A stretch of DNA of 31,501 nucleotides from Paulinella micropora (Eukaryota; Cercozoa; Imbricatea; Euglyphida). The stretch is from assembly GCA_009731375.1 (NCBI GenBank), contig BJOX01000331.1, positions 405,622-437,122 on the forward strand. Reading direction: 5' to 3'. The position numbers and the translations under genes are program-made. The notes beneath the pieces are model-generated. The model was not told the origin of the DNA, searched no databases, and was given only the letters and a program-made list of their open reading frames with translations. Every line of letters starts with the position of its first letter. The stretch's first letter is position 1. Shown here one piece after another: positions 1 to 11,042 of the stretch.

Positions 1-67
1 CCCCCCCCCCCCCACACACACACACACATTTTGCACACACATCATCCCCATACATACACATACAAAC
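1..67. repeat. C-run and (CA)n low-complexity start
   Basis: The window opens with 13 C residues, then alternating CA and ACAT-type repeats. No gene signal is visible. Confidence 0.9.
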
Positions 68-1238
<1,171 letters not shown>

Positions 1239-1279
<41 letters not shown>

Positions 1280-1403
1280 CTATCTATCTATCTATCTATC
1301 TATCAGATATCTATCAGATATCTATCTACCTACCTACCTACCTATCTATCTATCTATCTATCTATCTATCAGATATCTATCAGATATCTATCTACCTACC
1401 TAC

Positions 1404-1436
<33 letters not shown>

Positions 1437-1574
1437 AGATATCTACCTACCAACCTACCTACCTACCTACCTACCTACCTACCTACCTACCTATCTATCT
1501 ATCTATCTACCTACCTACCTACCTACCTACCTACCTACCTATCTACCTACCTACCTACCTATCTATCTACCTAC

Positions 1575-1611
<37 letters not shown>

Positions 1612-1718
1612 CACCCATCAATCCATCCATCCATCCATCAATCTATCCATCTACCTTCCTTCCTTCCTACCTAGCTACCTACCTGCCTACATACACACCT
1701 ATCTACCTACCTACCTAC

Positions 1719-1763
<45 letters not shown>

Positions 1764-1800
1764 CATCTATCTATCTATCTATCTATCTATCTACCTGTCT
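1239..1800. repeat. (CTAT)n/(CTAC)n/(CATC)n array
   Basis: This is about 560 bp of CTAT with blocks of CTAC, ATCC and CTTC and three CAGATATCTAT interruptions near 1300-1440. A long open frame of Tyr-Leu-Ser-Ile type crosses it, but it is simply the translation of the repeat. It ends immediately before the exon candidate at 1812, so the pyrimidine-rich strand lies where a polypyrimidine tract would be. Confidence 0.95.
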
Positions 1801-1811
1801 ACCCCGCACAG

Positions 1812-1921
1812 ACTCGGCCGGCGCGCCGCAACAACCACCGGCCGCCGCGGCGGTGCCACCCGTCACCCCAGCCACCCCTCCTCCCCCCCCACTGGCAGAT
1901 GTACTCCGTCCGCCCGTGCTG
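1812..1921 (+). CDS. Candidate internal exon, Pro/Ala-rich protein
   Basis: This candidate runs from an AG acceptor (ACCCCGCACAG) to a GT donor (GTGCTG then GTAGAT). It is 110 nt, entering in phase 1 and leaving in phase 0. The reading is D/N/H/Y-SAGAPQQPPAAAAVPPVT followed by PATPPPPPLADVLRPPVL, with no stop and a largely GC-ending third position, unlike the surrounding repeat DNA. It is low-complexity and disordered in appearance; no catalytic or folded domain is visible. Its exit phase matches the microexon at 2206. An upstream acidic segment (68-1250) ending in an extra G would complete an Asp codon with the AC that opens this exon, which is suggestive only. The protein is not recognised. 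Another possibility is GC-rich spacer that happens to be open. Confidence 0.4.
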
Positions 1922-1925
1922 GTAG

Positions 1926-1931
<6 letters not shown>

Positions 1932-1956
<25 letters not shown>

Positions 1957-1994
1957 AAAGATATATATATATATATATAATATATATATATATC
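1932..1994. repeat. (TA)n tract
   Basis: Alternating TA with two short interruptions lies directly after the exon candidate at 1812-1921 and before the GC-palindrome repeat. Confidence 0.95.
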
Positions 1995-2134
1995 GGTCAC
2001 TTCCACAAAATGTGGTCAGGTTACCGATAAAACTACATGTGCTGTGCGTCAAATTTGACGTGTTCTGCGGGCTCGCCGGCCCGGCTCGCCCGCAAAACAC
2101 GTCAAATTTGTGGCTAGCCGCATAATGTACTATG
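1995..2134 (-). repeat. Dispersed repeat with GC-rich palindrome, copy 1
   Basis: A segment of about 130 bp is present again in opposite orientation at 8862-8992. Its core is a hairpin-forming inverted repeat: CAAATTTGACGTGTTCTGCGG at 2050-2070 pairs with the complement at 2090-2110, with one mismatch, around a CGCCGGCCCGG centre. Outside the hairpin the two copies still match (TGTGGCTAGCCGCATAAT side and CATGTAGTTTT side). Both copies sit beside microsatellite. The form suits a small non-autonomous DNA transposon or foldback element; no target-site duplication could be confirmed by eye. Confidence 0.7.
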
Positions 2135-2205
2135 ATATTTCTTGTACATTCTATGTTAATGTATCTGGATATGTTTTTTGTGGGTAGGAAACCGCCTCAT
2201 CACAG

Positions 2206-2226
2206 GCGGCGATGTACAACAAAGCA

Positions 2227-2227
<1 letters not shown>
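2206..2227 (+). CDS. Candidate 22-nt microexon (AAMYNKA-G)
   Basis: The sequence CCTCATCACAG is followed by GCGGCGATGTACAACAAAGC, then AG and GTGAGAG. The donor AG|GTGAGA is good and the acceptor is acceptable. The exon enters in phase 0, matching the exit of 1812-1921, and leaves in phase 1, matching the entry of both following candidates. It encodes Ala-Ala-Met-Tyr-Asn-Lys-Ala plus the first base of a Gly codon. So short an exon cannot be certain from sequence alone; the agreement of phases on both sides is the main support. Confidence 0.35.

Positions 2228-2228
<1 letters not shown>

Positions 2229-2287
<59 letters not shown>
2229..2287. repeat. (GA)n immediately after a splice donor
   Basis: The GTGAGA donor of the microexon runs straight into about 28 AG repeats, so the start of the putative intron is itself a microsatellite. 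Confidence 0.95.
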
Positions 2288-2289
<2 letters not shown>

Positions 2290-2474
2290 CAGTTGTTTGC
2301 TTGTTGTTGTTGTCGCTTGTTCTTCTTGTAACCCCCTCTGAAGGCGGCCTGTGTCTCTCTCTCCTCCTCCTGCCTGCCCTCCTTTCCAACCTCTTGTTGT
2401 TGTTACCCGTTGTTTTCTATCCTTGTTGTTGTTGATGATAACGATGAGGGTCTTTCTCTTTTCTCCTCCCGCAG

Positions 2475-2524
2475 GCACCTACATCTCCAACTCCCCCCCC
2501 CCGCCCACCTCCATCTTCCCCTAA
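2475..2524 (+). CDS. Candidate alternative terminal exon, ends in stop
   Basis: A strong pyrimidine-rich acceptor (TTTCTCTTTTCTCCTCCCGCAG) opens this segment. Entering in phase 1 it reads (G)TYISNSPPPPTSIFP and stops at TAA 2522-2524. It resembles the start of the next exon candidate, (G)AYVSPPPVSLFN: the Gly codon split by the splice, a Tyr-Ile/Val-Ser core and a Pro run are shared, and both are preceded by GTT-rich intron with GATGAGG/CTGAGGATAA-like sequence. This suggests an exon duplication in which one copy has become a short terminal exon, or has decayed after a stop mutation. Confidence 0.35.
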
Positions 2525-2601
2525 CCCCTATACTTTCCATTGTTGTTGTTGTTGTCGCTGAGGATAATCATGTTGAATACATTATCGTGTCCCCTCACCA
2601 G

Positions 2602-2801
2602 GTGCCTACGTCTCCCCTCCCCCCGTCTCCTTGTTCAACAAAGCTGCTAAGCCCTCTGCTTGGTCCTTCCCGGTCACTCCCGTCTATACCCACGCCAACA
2701 CCAGCCAGGCTACCCAGCCGGCGAACCCGGCGACTTTGGCGACAAGTCTGGCGCAAGTGGCCACCCCAGCCACCACCACCGCCGGGGCCCCTCCGAACCA
2801 G
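2602..2801 (+). CDS. Candidate internal exon, Pro/Thr/Ala-rich protein
   Basis: The acceptor is CCCCTCACCAG; the donor CAG|GTTGCAAA is usable but weak. The exon is 200 nt, phase 1 in and phase 0 out, and fully open: (G)AYVSPPPVSLFNKAAKPSAW, then SFPVTPVYTHANTSQATQPA and NPATLATSLAQVATPATTT-AGAPPNQ. By my count 52 of about 67 codons end in G or C, and the composition is biological rather than microsatellite. This is the best coding candidate in the window. The LFNKAAKP stretch faintly recalls linker motifs of PDZ-LIM (ZASP/ALP) muscle proteins, but no PDZ or LIM residues are present, so I give no name. The exon lies 21 bp before an assembly gap, so what follows is lost. Confidence 0.55.
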
Positions 2802-2822
2802 GTTGCAAATTATCATCGAGCC

Positions 2823-3029
2823 NNNNNNNNNNNNNNNNNNNNNNNNNNNNNNNNNNNNNNNNNNNNNNNNNNNNNNNNNNNNNNNNNNNNNNNNNNNNNN
2901 NNNNNNNNNNNNNNNNNNNNNNNNNNNNNNNNNNNNNNNNNNNNNNNNNNNNNNNNNNNNNNNNNNNNNNNNNNNNNNNNNNNNNNNNNNNNNNNNNNNN
3001 NNNNNNNNNNNNNNNNNNNNNNNNNNNNN
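2823..3029. other. Assembly gap
   Basis: 207 N residues. The gap is followed at once by an A-run, typical of a break at a homopolymer. Confidence 1.
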
Positions 3030-3098
<69 letters not shown>

Positions 3099-3135
3099 CA
3101 CAGACAGACACAAACACACACGTATATACACCAAA
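3030..3135. repeat. A-run, (CA)n and (GACA)n
   Basis: There are 55 A residues, then nine CA units, GACA, CAAACACACA and ATAC repeats. The A-run could be the tail of a retroposed element hidden by the gap, but nothing upstream can be read. Confidence 0.9.
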
Positions 3136-3221
3136 ACACACATGCATGCATGTATGCGTGCAGTTGCAAACTAGCGGGAAAATTTCGTGACCTCGCCGCC
3201 CTGTCTTAAGTTGGAGCATTA

Positions 3222-3550
3222 GATTACATTACATTACATGGACATGCCATGCCATGCCATGCCATGCCAACATTGCATGACATGACATGACATGACATGA
3301 CATGACACGACATGACACATGACACGACATGGCATGACATGACATGACACGGCATGACACGACATGGCATGGCATGACATGACACGACATGACACGACAC
3401 GACACGACATGACATGACATGACATGACATGACATGACACGACACGACATGACACGACATGACACGACATGGCATGACATGGCATGACATGACATGACAT
3501 GAAATTGCATTATATTACATCACATCACATCACATCACATCACACAATTG
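3222..3550. repeat. Pentamer array (CATGA/CACGA/CATCA)
   Basis: Pentamer units ATTAC, CATGC, CATGA, CACGA and CATGG make a continuous array, closing with CATCA units. All three minus frames are open and read Met-Ser-Cys-His-Val; this follows from a 5-bp period with no stop and is not a gene. Confidence 0.95.
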
Positions 3551-3712
3551 CATGGCTGACGTGCAGACCAACGCTGGTCTCGCCAACCAGTTCTCACCCA
3601 TTACATCACATTACATCACATCACATCACATCGCATCACTTCACATCACAGTACACATGACGCATGGCTGTTGCATAGACCATCGCTGGTCTCCAAAACG
3701 AGTTCTCAACCA
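3551..3712. repeat. 50-bp unique box duplicated within the pentamer array
   Basis: The boxes at 3551-3600 and 3661-3712 both read CATGGCTG, about 8 variable bases, then GACCA.CGCTGGTCTC, AAC-rich, AGTTCTCA.CCA. They differ at roughly a quarter of positions and are separated by CATCA pentamers (3601-3658). The pair marks an older higher-order unit of the pentamer array. Confidence 0.75.
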
Positions 3713-3756
3713 ACAGGCCCACCTCACTCGGTGATAGATCAAGACATAGACATTTT

Positions 3757-4528
3757 GCATTCTTTTCTTTCCTTCTTTCTTTTCTTTCTTCCCCCCCCCC
3801 CCCTTTTTTAACAAGCCTACAACTTGGTGGTAGATTATGCAGACATGCATATTCTCTTTTTCTTTCTTTCTTGCTTTCTTTCTCTCTTCCTTTTTTTCTT
3901 TCTTTCTTCCTTCCTTCCTTTCTTCCTTCCTTCCTTCCTTCCTTCCTTTCTTTCTCTCTCTCTCTCTCTCCTTTTTTTCTTTTCCTTTTTTCTTTTCCTT
4001 TCCTTTTTCCTTTTTCCATTTCTTCCCCCCCCCTTTTTTTTTCTTTCTTTCTTTCTCTCTTTCTTTCTCTCTCTCTATCTATCTATCTCTCTCTCTCCTT
4101 TTTTCTCTTTTCCTTTTTTCTTTTTTCTCTTTTCCTTTCCTTTTTCCTTTTTTCTTTTCCCTTTTTTTCATGTTTTTTCCTTTTTTTCCTTTTCCTTTTC
4201 TCTTTTCCTTATTCTTTTTCCTTTTTTTCTTTTTCCTTTTTTCCTTTCTTCTTTTTCCTTTTTTCTTTTCCTCTTTTCTTTTCCTTTTTGTCTTTTCCTT
4301 TTTGTCTTTTCCTTTTTTCTTTTCCTTTTTCTTTTCCTCTTTTCTTTTCCTTTTTCTTTTCCTCTTTTCTTTTCCTTTTTCTTTTCTTTTCTTTTCTTAT
4401 CTTTTCTTATCTTTTCTTTTCTTTTCTTTTCTTTCTTCTCTTTTACTTTTTTTCTCTTTTTTTTTCTCCTGTCTATCTTGGTTTCTTCTGACTTTCTTTA
4501 TTTCTTTATTTGCTTGCTTGATCTCTCT
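3757..4528. repeat. Long homopyrimidine tract (CTTT, CCTTTTT, TCTC)
   Basis: More than 700 bp is almost entirely C and T on +, with a short mixed island at 3809-3850 and a few single interruptions. Subrepeats of TTTTCCTTTT(T/C)TC dominate 4100-4440. Mirror-like stretches such as these can adopt triplex (H-DNA) structure. Open frames of Phe-Leu-Ser and of Lys-Glu-Arg are repeat translations. Confidence 0.95.
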
Positions 4529-4700
4529 CTGAGAGAGAGATAGAGAGAGGAAGGGAGAGAGAGAGAGAATATAAATGATAAAAAGAAAGATGAAATTAGG
4601 AATAATCATAATCACATTAAACATTGTGTGTGTAAGTGCAGACAAACATGTACGCAGCGTAGATGCAGCTGATAGACCTATACAGAGACGTAAATGCAAT
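4529..4700. other. (GA)n then short unique spacer
   Basis: A GAGAGA tract to about 4568 is followed by about 130 bp of mixed sequence leading into the GATA array. No gene signal is seen. Confidence 0.7.
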
Positions 4701-5072
<372 letters not shown>

Positions 5073-5096
5073 TATCCATCTATCTATCGATCTATC

Positions 5097-5162
<66 letters not shown>

Positions 5163-5193
5163 GGATAGGTAGGTAGGTAGGTAGGTAGATAGG

Positions 5194-5277
<84 letters not shown>

Positions 5278-5286
5278 CAGATAGAC

Positions 5287-5379
<93 letters not shown>

Positions 5380-5566
5380 CATATACACATACATACATAC
5401 ATATACATACATACATACATACATACGTACATACATACATAGATACAGAGACCCATTTACATCACAGACATACACATTCGCCACCGTAGCATCATAGGAT
5501 ATATACATACGAAGATACATACATCTATACGACAGTGACATCTACACACGTAGCAACAGCTTAGCA

Positions 5567-5639
<73 letters not shown>

Positions 5640-5700
5640 CATACATATACATATACCTATACCTATACATATACCTATACATATACATAGAAAGACAAAT
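5097..5700. repeat. (GATA)n, (GGTA)n, (ACAT)n and (TATACA)n arrays
   Basis: GATA with a GGTA block (5165-5190) runs to about 5379. ACAT units follow to about 5442, then a mixed stretch (5443-5560) and ACACAT/TATACA hexamers to about 5690. Confidence 0.95.
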
Positions 5701-5730
5701 TAGTAGATCGTGTATAGACAGACAGAGATA

Positions 5731-5882
<152 letters not shown>

Positions 5883-6009
5883 NNNNNNNNNNNNNNNNNN
5901 NNNNNNNNNNNNNNNNNNNNNNNNNNNNNNNNNNNNNNNNNNNNNNNNNNNNNNNNNNNNNNNNNNNNNNNNNNNNNNNNNNNNNNNNNNNNNNNNNNNN
6001 NNNNNNNNN
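5883..6009. other. Assembly gap
   Basis: 127 N residues between a T-run and a GATA array. Confidence 1.
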
Positions 6010-6436
<427 letters not shown>

Positions 6437-6439
<3 letters not shown>

Positions 6440-6876
6440 GAGATATCGACTAATGTCAGAAAAAAGGAGCTTCTGATTTCGTCAACCAAGGAAGTCTGTG
6501 AATAAAGTATTGACCCGATGCCCAGCTAAGCCGTGATGTTTGCACGGAAGGGACTGATACAGGCGATACCAAAGCTCCCTAGTACCAGGCGGGGCCAGGG
6601 CTCGTTCCATAAGGCGCCCCTTGCAGAACGAGCTCCCACCTCCATTACAGAGGGCCCAGTAAGCAGATGGAGTTTCGAGACTGTTCGACAGTCTAGTATA
6701 AACCGACAGAGCACTGTGGGTTTTATTCCGGGCTCAACAAGCGAGAAAGGGCACCCTGAGAGAACAGGATTGTGCTTCCCGTCGCTAGTTCGGCATGTGA
6801 CTTATAGGCGTATGGCTAGGCACACAAAAGGCACCCCACCACGGGCCCAGCACACCCATACCATCCCCTAATTCTC

Positions 6877-6877
<1 letters not shown>
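6437..6877. repeat. 440-bp dispersed repeat, copy 1
   Basis: The segment runs from GATGAGATATCGACTAATG to CCATCCCCTAATTCTCT. It recurs at 8116-8555 with about ten differences, and its first 60 bp recur at 8662-8721. It is GC-moderate and non-repetitive inside, with short open frames on both strands but no recognisable protein. Both sides of this copy are GATA array, so the element may carry the microsatellite as part of itself. Confidence 0.9.
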
Positions 6878-6955
<78 letters not shown>

Positions 6956-7013
6956 AGACTCTCCACTCAACTCCGCCTCATTCGCAACAAACGACCCCAC
7001 TGCTGCAAAGGGT

Positions 7014-7071
<58 letters not shown>

Positions 7072-7111
7072 GGGTCCTATGAGGGTGAAAAATTAATGCA
7101 TTGGGAGGCTT
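6878..7111. repeat. (GATA)n, unique spacer and (TA)n bounded by direct repeats
   Basis: GATA runs to about 6955, then 53 bp of unique sequence. A (TA)n tract at 7017-7068 is flanked by the same 10-mer AGGGTCCTAT at 7009-7018 and 7071-7080. The direct repeat could be a target-site duplication around an inserted TA element or a slippage product. Confidence 0.85.
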
Positions 7112-7113
7112 TC

Positions 7114-7154
<41 letters not shown>

Positions 7155-7245
7155 GTATCTATCTACCTATCTACCTACCTATCTACCTATCTACCTACCT
7201 ACCTACCTACCTACGTCTTGTTCCAGCGTCTGGGGTCTTTGTAAT

Positions 7246-7277
<32 letters not shown>

Positions 7278-7402
7278 ATCTATCTATCTATCTATCTATC
7301 TATATATCTATCTATCTATCTATCTATCTATATATCTACCTACCTACCTACCTATCTACCTACCTACCTACGTCTTGTTCCAGCGTCTGGGGTCTTTGTA
7401 AT

Positions 7403-7444
<42 letters not shown>

Positions 7445-7446
7445 GC

Positions 7447-7485
<39 letters not shown>

Positions 7486-7516
7486 CCTACCTACCTACCT
7501 ACCTACCTACCTATCC

Positions 7517-7549
<33 letters not shown>

Positions 7550-7628
7550 CCTACCTACCTACCTACCTATCTACCTACCTACCTACCTACCTACGTCTTG
7601 TTCCAGCGTCTGGGGTCTTTGTAATTTG

Positions 7629-7660
<32 letters not shown>

Positions 7661-7745
7661 CCTATATACCTACCTACCTACCTACATACATACATACATA
7701 CATACCTGCCTACGTCTTGTTCCAGCGTCTGGGGTCTTTGTAATT

Positions 7746-7746
<1 letters not shown>
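7112..7746. repeat. Higher-order CTAT/CTAC array with four 35-bp boxes
   Basis: An identical 35-bp box (ACGTCTTGTTCCAGCGTCTG through CTTTGTAATTT) occurs at 7213-7247, 7370-7404, 7593-7627 and 7712-7746. Each is preceded by CTAC units and the first three are followed by CTAT. After the fourth the strand sense flips to GATA. Confidence 0.95.
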
Positions 7747-7804
<58 letters not shown>

Positions 7805-7920
7805 GTAGATAGATAGGTAGGTAGATAGGTAGGTAGATAGATAGGTAGGTAGATAGGTAGGTAGATAGATAGGTAGAGAGATAGATAGATAGAGAGATGG
7901 ATAGATAGATAGATAGATAG

Positions 7921-7980
<60 letters not shown>

Positions 7981-8043
7981 GATAGATAGATAGATGGATG
8001 GATGGATGGATGGATGGATGGGATGGATGGGATGGATGGGATG

Positions 8044-8115
<72 letters not shown>
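7747..8115. repeat. GATA/GGTA array with strand-switching CTAT block and GATGG units
   Basis: GATA and GGTA run to about 7920, a CTAT block reads the other way at 7921-7980, then GATA, GGAT and GGGAT units return. The junctions (TAGATCTATC and TCTGATAGAT) are palindromic and could extrude as cruciforms. Confidence 0.95.
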
Positions 8116-8118
<3 letters not shown>

Positions 8119-8555
8119 GAGATATCGACTAATGTCAGAAAAAAGGAGCTTCTGATTTCATCAACCAAGGAAGTCTGTGGGTAAAGTATTAACCCGATGC
8201 CCAGCTAAGCCGTGATGTTTGCACGGAAGGGACTGATACAGGCGATACCAAAGCTCCCTAGTACCAGGCGGGGCCAGGGCTCGTTCCATAAGCGCCCCTT
8301 GCAGAACGAGCTCCCACCTCCATTACAGAGGACCCAGTAAGCAGATGGAGTTTCGAGACTGTTCGACAGTCTAGTATAAACCGACAGAGCACTGTGGGTT
8401 TTATTCCGGGCTCAACAAGCGAGAAAGGGCACCCTGAGGGAACAGGATTGTGCTTCCCGTCGCTATTTCGGCATGTGACTTATAGGCGTATGGCTAGGCA
8501 CACATAAGGCACCCCACCACGGGCCCAGCACACCCACACCATCCCCTAATTCTCT
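8116..8555. repeat. 440-bp dispersed repeat, copy 2
   Basis: This matches 6437-6877 end to end. Differences include GTGGGTAAAG for GTGAATAAAG, a single-base deletion in ATAAGCGCC, and GGACCC for GGGCCC. The left side is GATA as in copy 1, but the right side goes to GTCTGTCGACAG rather than GATA, so the right boundary at TTCTCT is supported by both copies. Confidence 0.92.
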
Positions 8556-8661
8556 GTCTGTCGACAGATGGCACCCATTTCAAAAAACCAAGCCCAAGGG
8601 AGGGTCAGTGACACCTCAAGTGGCCTTGGTTCACTCCGTGGAGTAAGTGATGAGATCAACT
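8556..8661. other. Unique spacer
   Basis: About 106 bp lie between copies of the 440-bp family. It contains the palindrome CTGTCGACAG and no coding signal. Confidence 0.6.
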
Positions 8662-8721
8662 GATGAGATATCGACTAATGTCAGAAAAAAGGAGCTTCTG
8701 AATTCGTCAACCAAGGAAGTC
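8662..8721. repeat. 440-bp dispersed repeat, 60-bp fragment (copy 3)
   Basis: This carries GATGAGATATCG through CCAAGGAAGTC, with one change (GAATTCG for GATTTCG), and then passes directly into GATA repeats (8722-8801). Here the fragment is not preceded by GATA but by AGTGATGAGATCAACT, which partly repeats the boundary motif. Confidence 0.9.
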
Positions 8722-8801
<80 letters not shown>

Positions 8802-8861
8802 TTGTAATTTAAATTTCTGAAATTGAAATTCGAAGTACATAACTCCAGCACCAAAAGTCAC
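8722..8861. repeat. (GATA)n then AT-rich spacer
   Basis: About 80 bp of GATA is followed by 60 bp of unique AT-rich sequence leading to the GC-palindrome repeat. Confidence 0.9.
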
Positions 8862-8992
8862 AGTAGTATATTATGCGGCTAGCCACAAATTCCACGTGTT
8901 TTGCGGGCGAGCCGGAGCCGGGCCGGCGAGCCCGCAAAACACGTCAAATTTGGCGCGCCGCACATGTAGTTTTGGCCATATTTTGTGGAGGT
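8862..8992 (+). repeat. Dispersed repeat with GC-rich palindrome, copy 2
   Basis: This is the reverse-orientation partner of 1995-2134. The hairpin arms are CACGTGTTTTGCGGGC at about 8893-8908 and its complement at about 8927-8942. The centre GAGCCGGAGCCGGGCCGGCGA is longer by 6 bp than in copy 1. The flanks match copy 1 on both sides of the hairpin (TTATGCGGCTAGCCACAAAT and GCACATGTAGTTTT). The right end passes into GATA repeats. Confidence 0.7.
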
Positions 8993-8994
8993 TA

Positions 8995-8996
8995 GG

Positions 8997-9057
<61 letters not shown>

Positions 9058-9096
9058 GGATGGATGGATGGATGGATGGATGGATGGATGGATGGA
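8995..9096. repeat. (GATA)n then (GGAT)n
   Basis: Sixty bp of GATA converts to about ten GGAT units. Confidence 0.95.
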
Positions 9097-9200
9097 TTAT
9101 ACACTGCGGTGAATTTATGGGGTTCTCCATTGAACAAATTTGCAAAAACTCCATACAACCAATAACCACTCAAAACTCTATTTTGACATTTTATCGGTCA

Positions 9201-9201
9201 C

Positions 9202-9242
<41 letters not shown>

Positions 9243-9291
9243 CATCTATTCATCCATCCATCTATCCATTTATCTATCGATGTATCTATCC

Positions 9292-9322
<31 letters not shown>

Positions 9323-9343
9323 CATCCATCCATCCATCCATCC

Positions 9344-9394
<51 letters not shown>

Positions 9395-9630
9395 AAAAGC
9401 CATCTTGCACAATTCGCATTGCCAGTCAAATTATCTCCCTATCTATCTACCTATCTATCTACCTACCTATCTATCTACCTACCTATCTATCTATCTACCT
9501 ATCTATCTATCTACCTACCTATCTATCTACCTACCTATATATCTACCTATCTATCTATCTATCTTTCTATCTGTCTGTCTGTCTGTCTATCTATCCACCC
9601 ATCTATCCATCTATCTATCTATCTACCTAC

Positions 9631-9675
<45 letters not shown>

Positions 9676-9694
9676 ACCTACCTACCTACCTCTA
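9201..9694. repeat. (CTAT)n/(CATC)n/(CTAC)n arrays with 36-bp spacer
   Basis: CTAT and CATC units run to 9396, a short unique spacer at 9397-9432 follows, then CTAT/CTAC/CTGT to 9694. The long Tyr-Leu-Ser-Ile frames here are repeat translations. Confidence 0.95.
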
Positions 9695-9703
9695 CCTAAC
9701 CAG

Positions 9704-9888
9704 GCGGGTCCGGTGAAACCATTTTGCACATTCGCCAGTCAAGCCGGCCAGGCCGGGACCTTTCGCTCGTGTCGCCCAACTCCGCCAGTCACGCCAGCGA
9801 GAAACGGCGGGCCAGCTCCAACAGCCCGCAGACACAATCCACCTCGACCTGGACCACAACGGTGGGGAAAACCCAGTGGCACCAGTAA
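9704..9888 (+). CDS. Candidate terminal coding exon
   Basis: After a pyrimidine-rich stretch ending CTAACCAG, two frames are open. In phase 1 the reading is (G)[20 protein letters not shown], then [20 protein letters not shown] and [20 protein letters not shown], stopping at TAA 9886-9888; about 46 of 59 codons end in G or C, as in the exon at 2602-2801. In phase 0 a Pro/Arg-rich reading ([13 protein letters not shown]...[12 protein letters not shown]) continues to a TAA at 9893-9895; it would join exon 2602-2801 directly by phase, but its third positions are A-rich. I favour the first on codon use and cannot exclude the second. A donor-like ACG|GTGGGG occurs at 9870. Function unknown. Confidence 0.3.
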
Positions 9889-9951
9889 CGGCTAAATTTG
9901 GCTGGATTTGAATGTTTAATTTTTCGATTTTTTTATTTGACCCCAGCCCGA

Positions 9952-10135
9952 GATACATGGATACATGGATACATACATACATAGGTACATACATACATAG
10001 ATACATACGTACATAGTTGCATAGGCACATACATACATACATACGTACGTACAAACATAACATACATACATAAGTATCTACCCTACCTATCTACCGACCT
10101 ATCTACCGACCTACGTACGTGCGCTCGTACGTGTA

Positions 10136-10166
<31 letters not shown>

Positions 10167-10235
10167 TTACATACATACATACATAATTACATACATGCGT
10201 ACATACATGCGTACATACATGCATACATACAGGCA
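9952..10235. repeat. (ACAT)n array with CGTACG palindromes
   Basis: ACAT/GGTA/TACG tetramers with a short CTAC/GACC block at 10077-10110 and ACGTACGTGCGCTCGTACGT at 10113-10132. Confidence 0.9.
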
Positions 10236-10367
10236 AAATCTCGCTTAGTTATTATTAATGTATACGCAGAATGTTGACGTTGGAATTTGTAGATAGTATT
10301 ATATTACTGTATCATTCATGTCATATAGTGAGGCCTGCGACGCTATATTATTTTGATGTTTCACCAA
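10236..10367. other. Unique AT-rich spacer
   Basis: About 130 bp without repeat or coding signal. Confidence 0.5.
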
Positions 10368-10464
10368 TACATCAATCAATCCATAAATCAATCAATCAAT
10401 CAATTAATCAATCAATCATTCAATCAATCAATCAACTACCTACCTGTGATTGATTCATTGATTA

Positions 10465-10510
<46 letters not shown>

Positions 10511-10575
10511 GGATGGATTGATGGATGGATGGTTGGATGTATAGATTGATTGATCGATTGATTGATGGATTGATG

Positions 10576-10630
<55 letters not shown>

Positions 10631-10664
10631 GGATTGATGGATTGATGGATTGATGGATTAATGA

Positions 10665-10702
<38 letters not shown>

Positions 10703-10728
10703 GGATTGATGGATTGATGGATTAATGA

Positions 10729-10774
<46 letters not shown>

Positions 10775-10843
10775 GGATGGATGGATGGATGGATGGATGG
10801 ATGGATGGATGGATGGATGGATGGATGGATGGATGGATTGATG

Positions 10844-10898
<55 letters not shown>

Positions 10899-10997
10899 GG
10901 ATGGATGGATGGATTGATGGATTGATGGATTGATTGATGGATGGATGGATTGATGGATGGATGGATGGATGGATTGATGGATGGATTGATTGATTGG

Positions 10998-11041
<44 letters not shown>
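10368..11041. repeat. (AATC)n / (GATT)n inverted tetramer array
   Basis: AATC units (10368-10437) face a 600-bp GATT array (10447-11041) across the short spacer ACTACCTACCTGTG, so the left part can pair with any part of the right. Within the array GATT and GGAT blocks alternate; the run GGATTGATGGATTAATGAATTG recurs near 10650 and 10715, showing internal duplication. Confidence 0.97.

Positions 11042-11042
<1 letters not shown>

Noticed and set aside
3224-3510. Cys/His-rich minus frames (Met-Ser-Cys-His-Val) resembling a metal-binding protein
   Set aside because: All three minus frames give the same peptide shifted, as expected for a 5-bp repeat; no real protein would show this.
6526-6871. 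Open frames in the 440-bp repeat (62 and 112 codons)
   Set aside because: The second copy has a one-base deletion in this region that breaks the frame, so selection for coding is not indicated.
7213-7746. CRISPR-like repeat-spacer pattern of the 35-bp boxes
   Set aside because: The spacers are themselves CTAT microsatellite of unequal length and no cas genes exist here.
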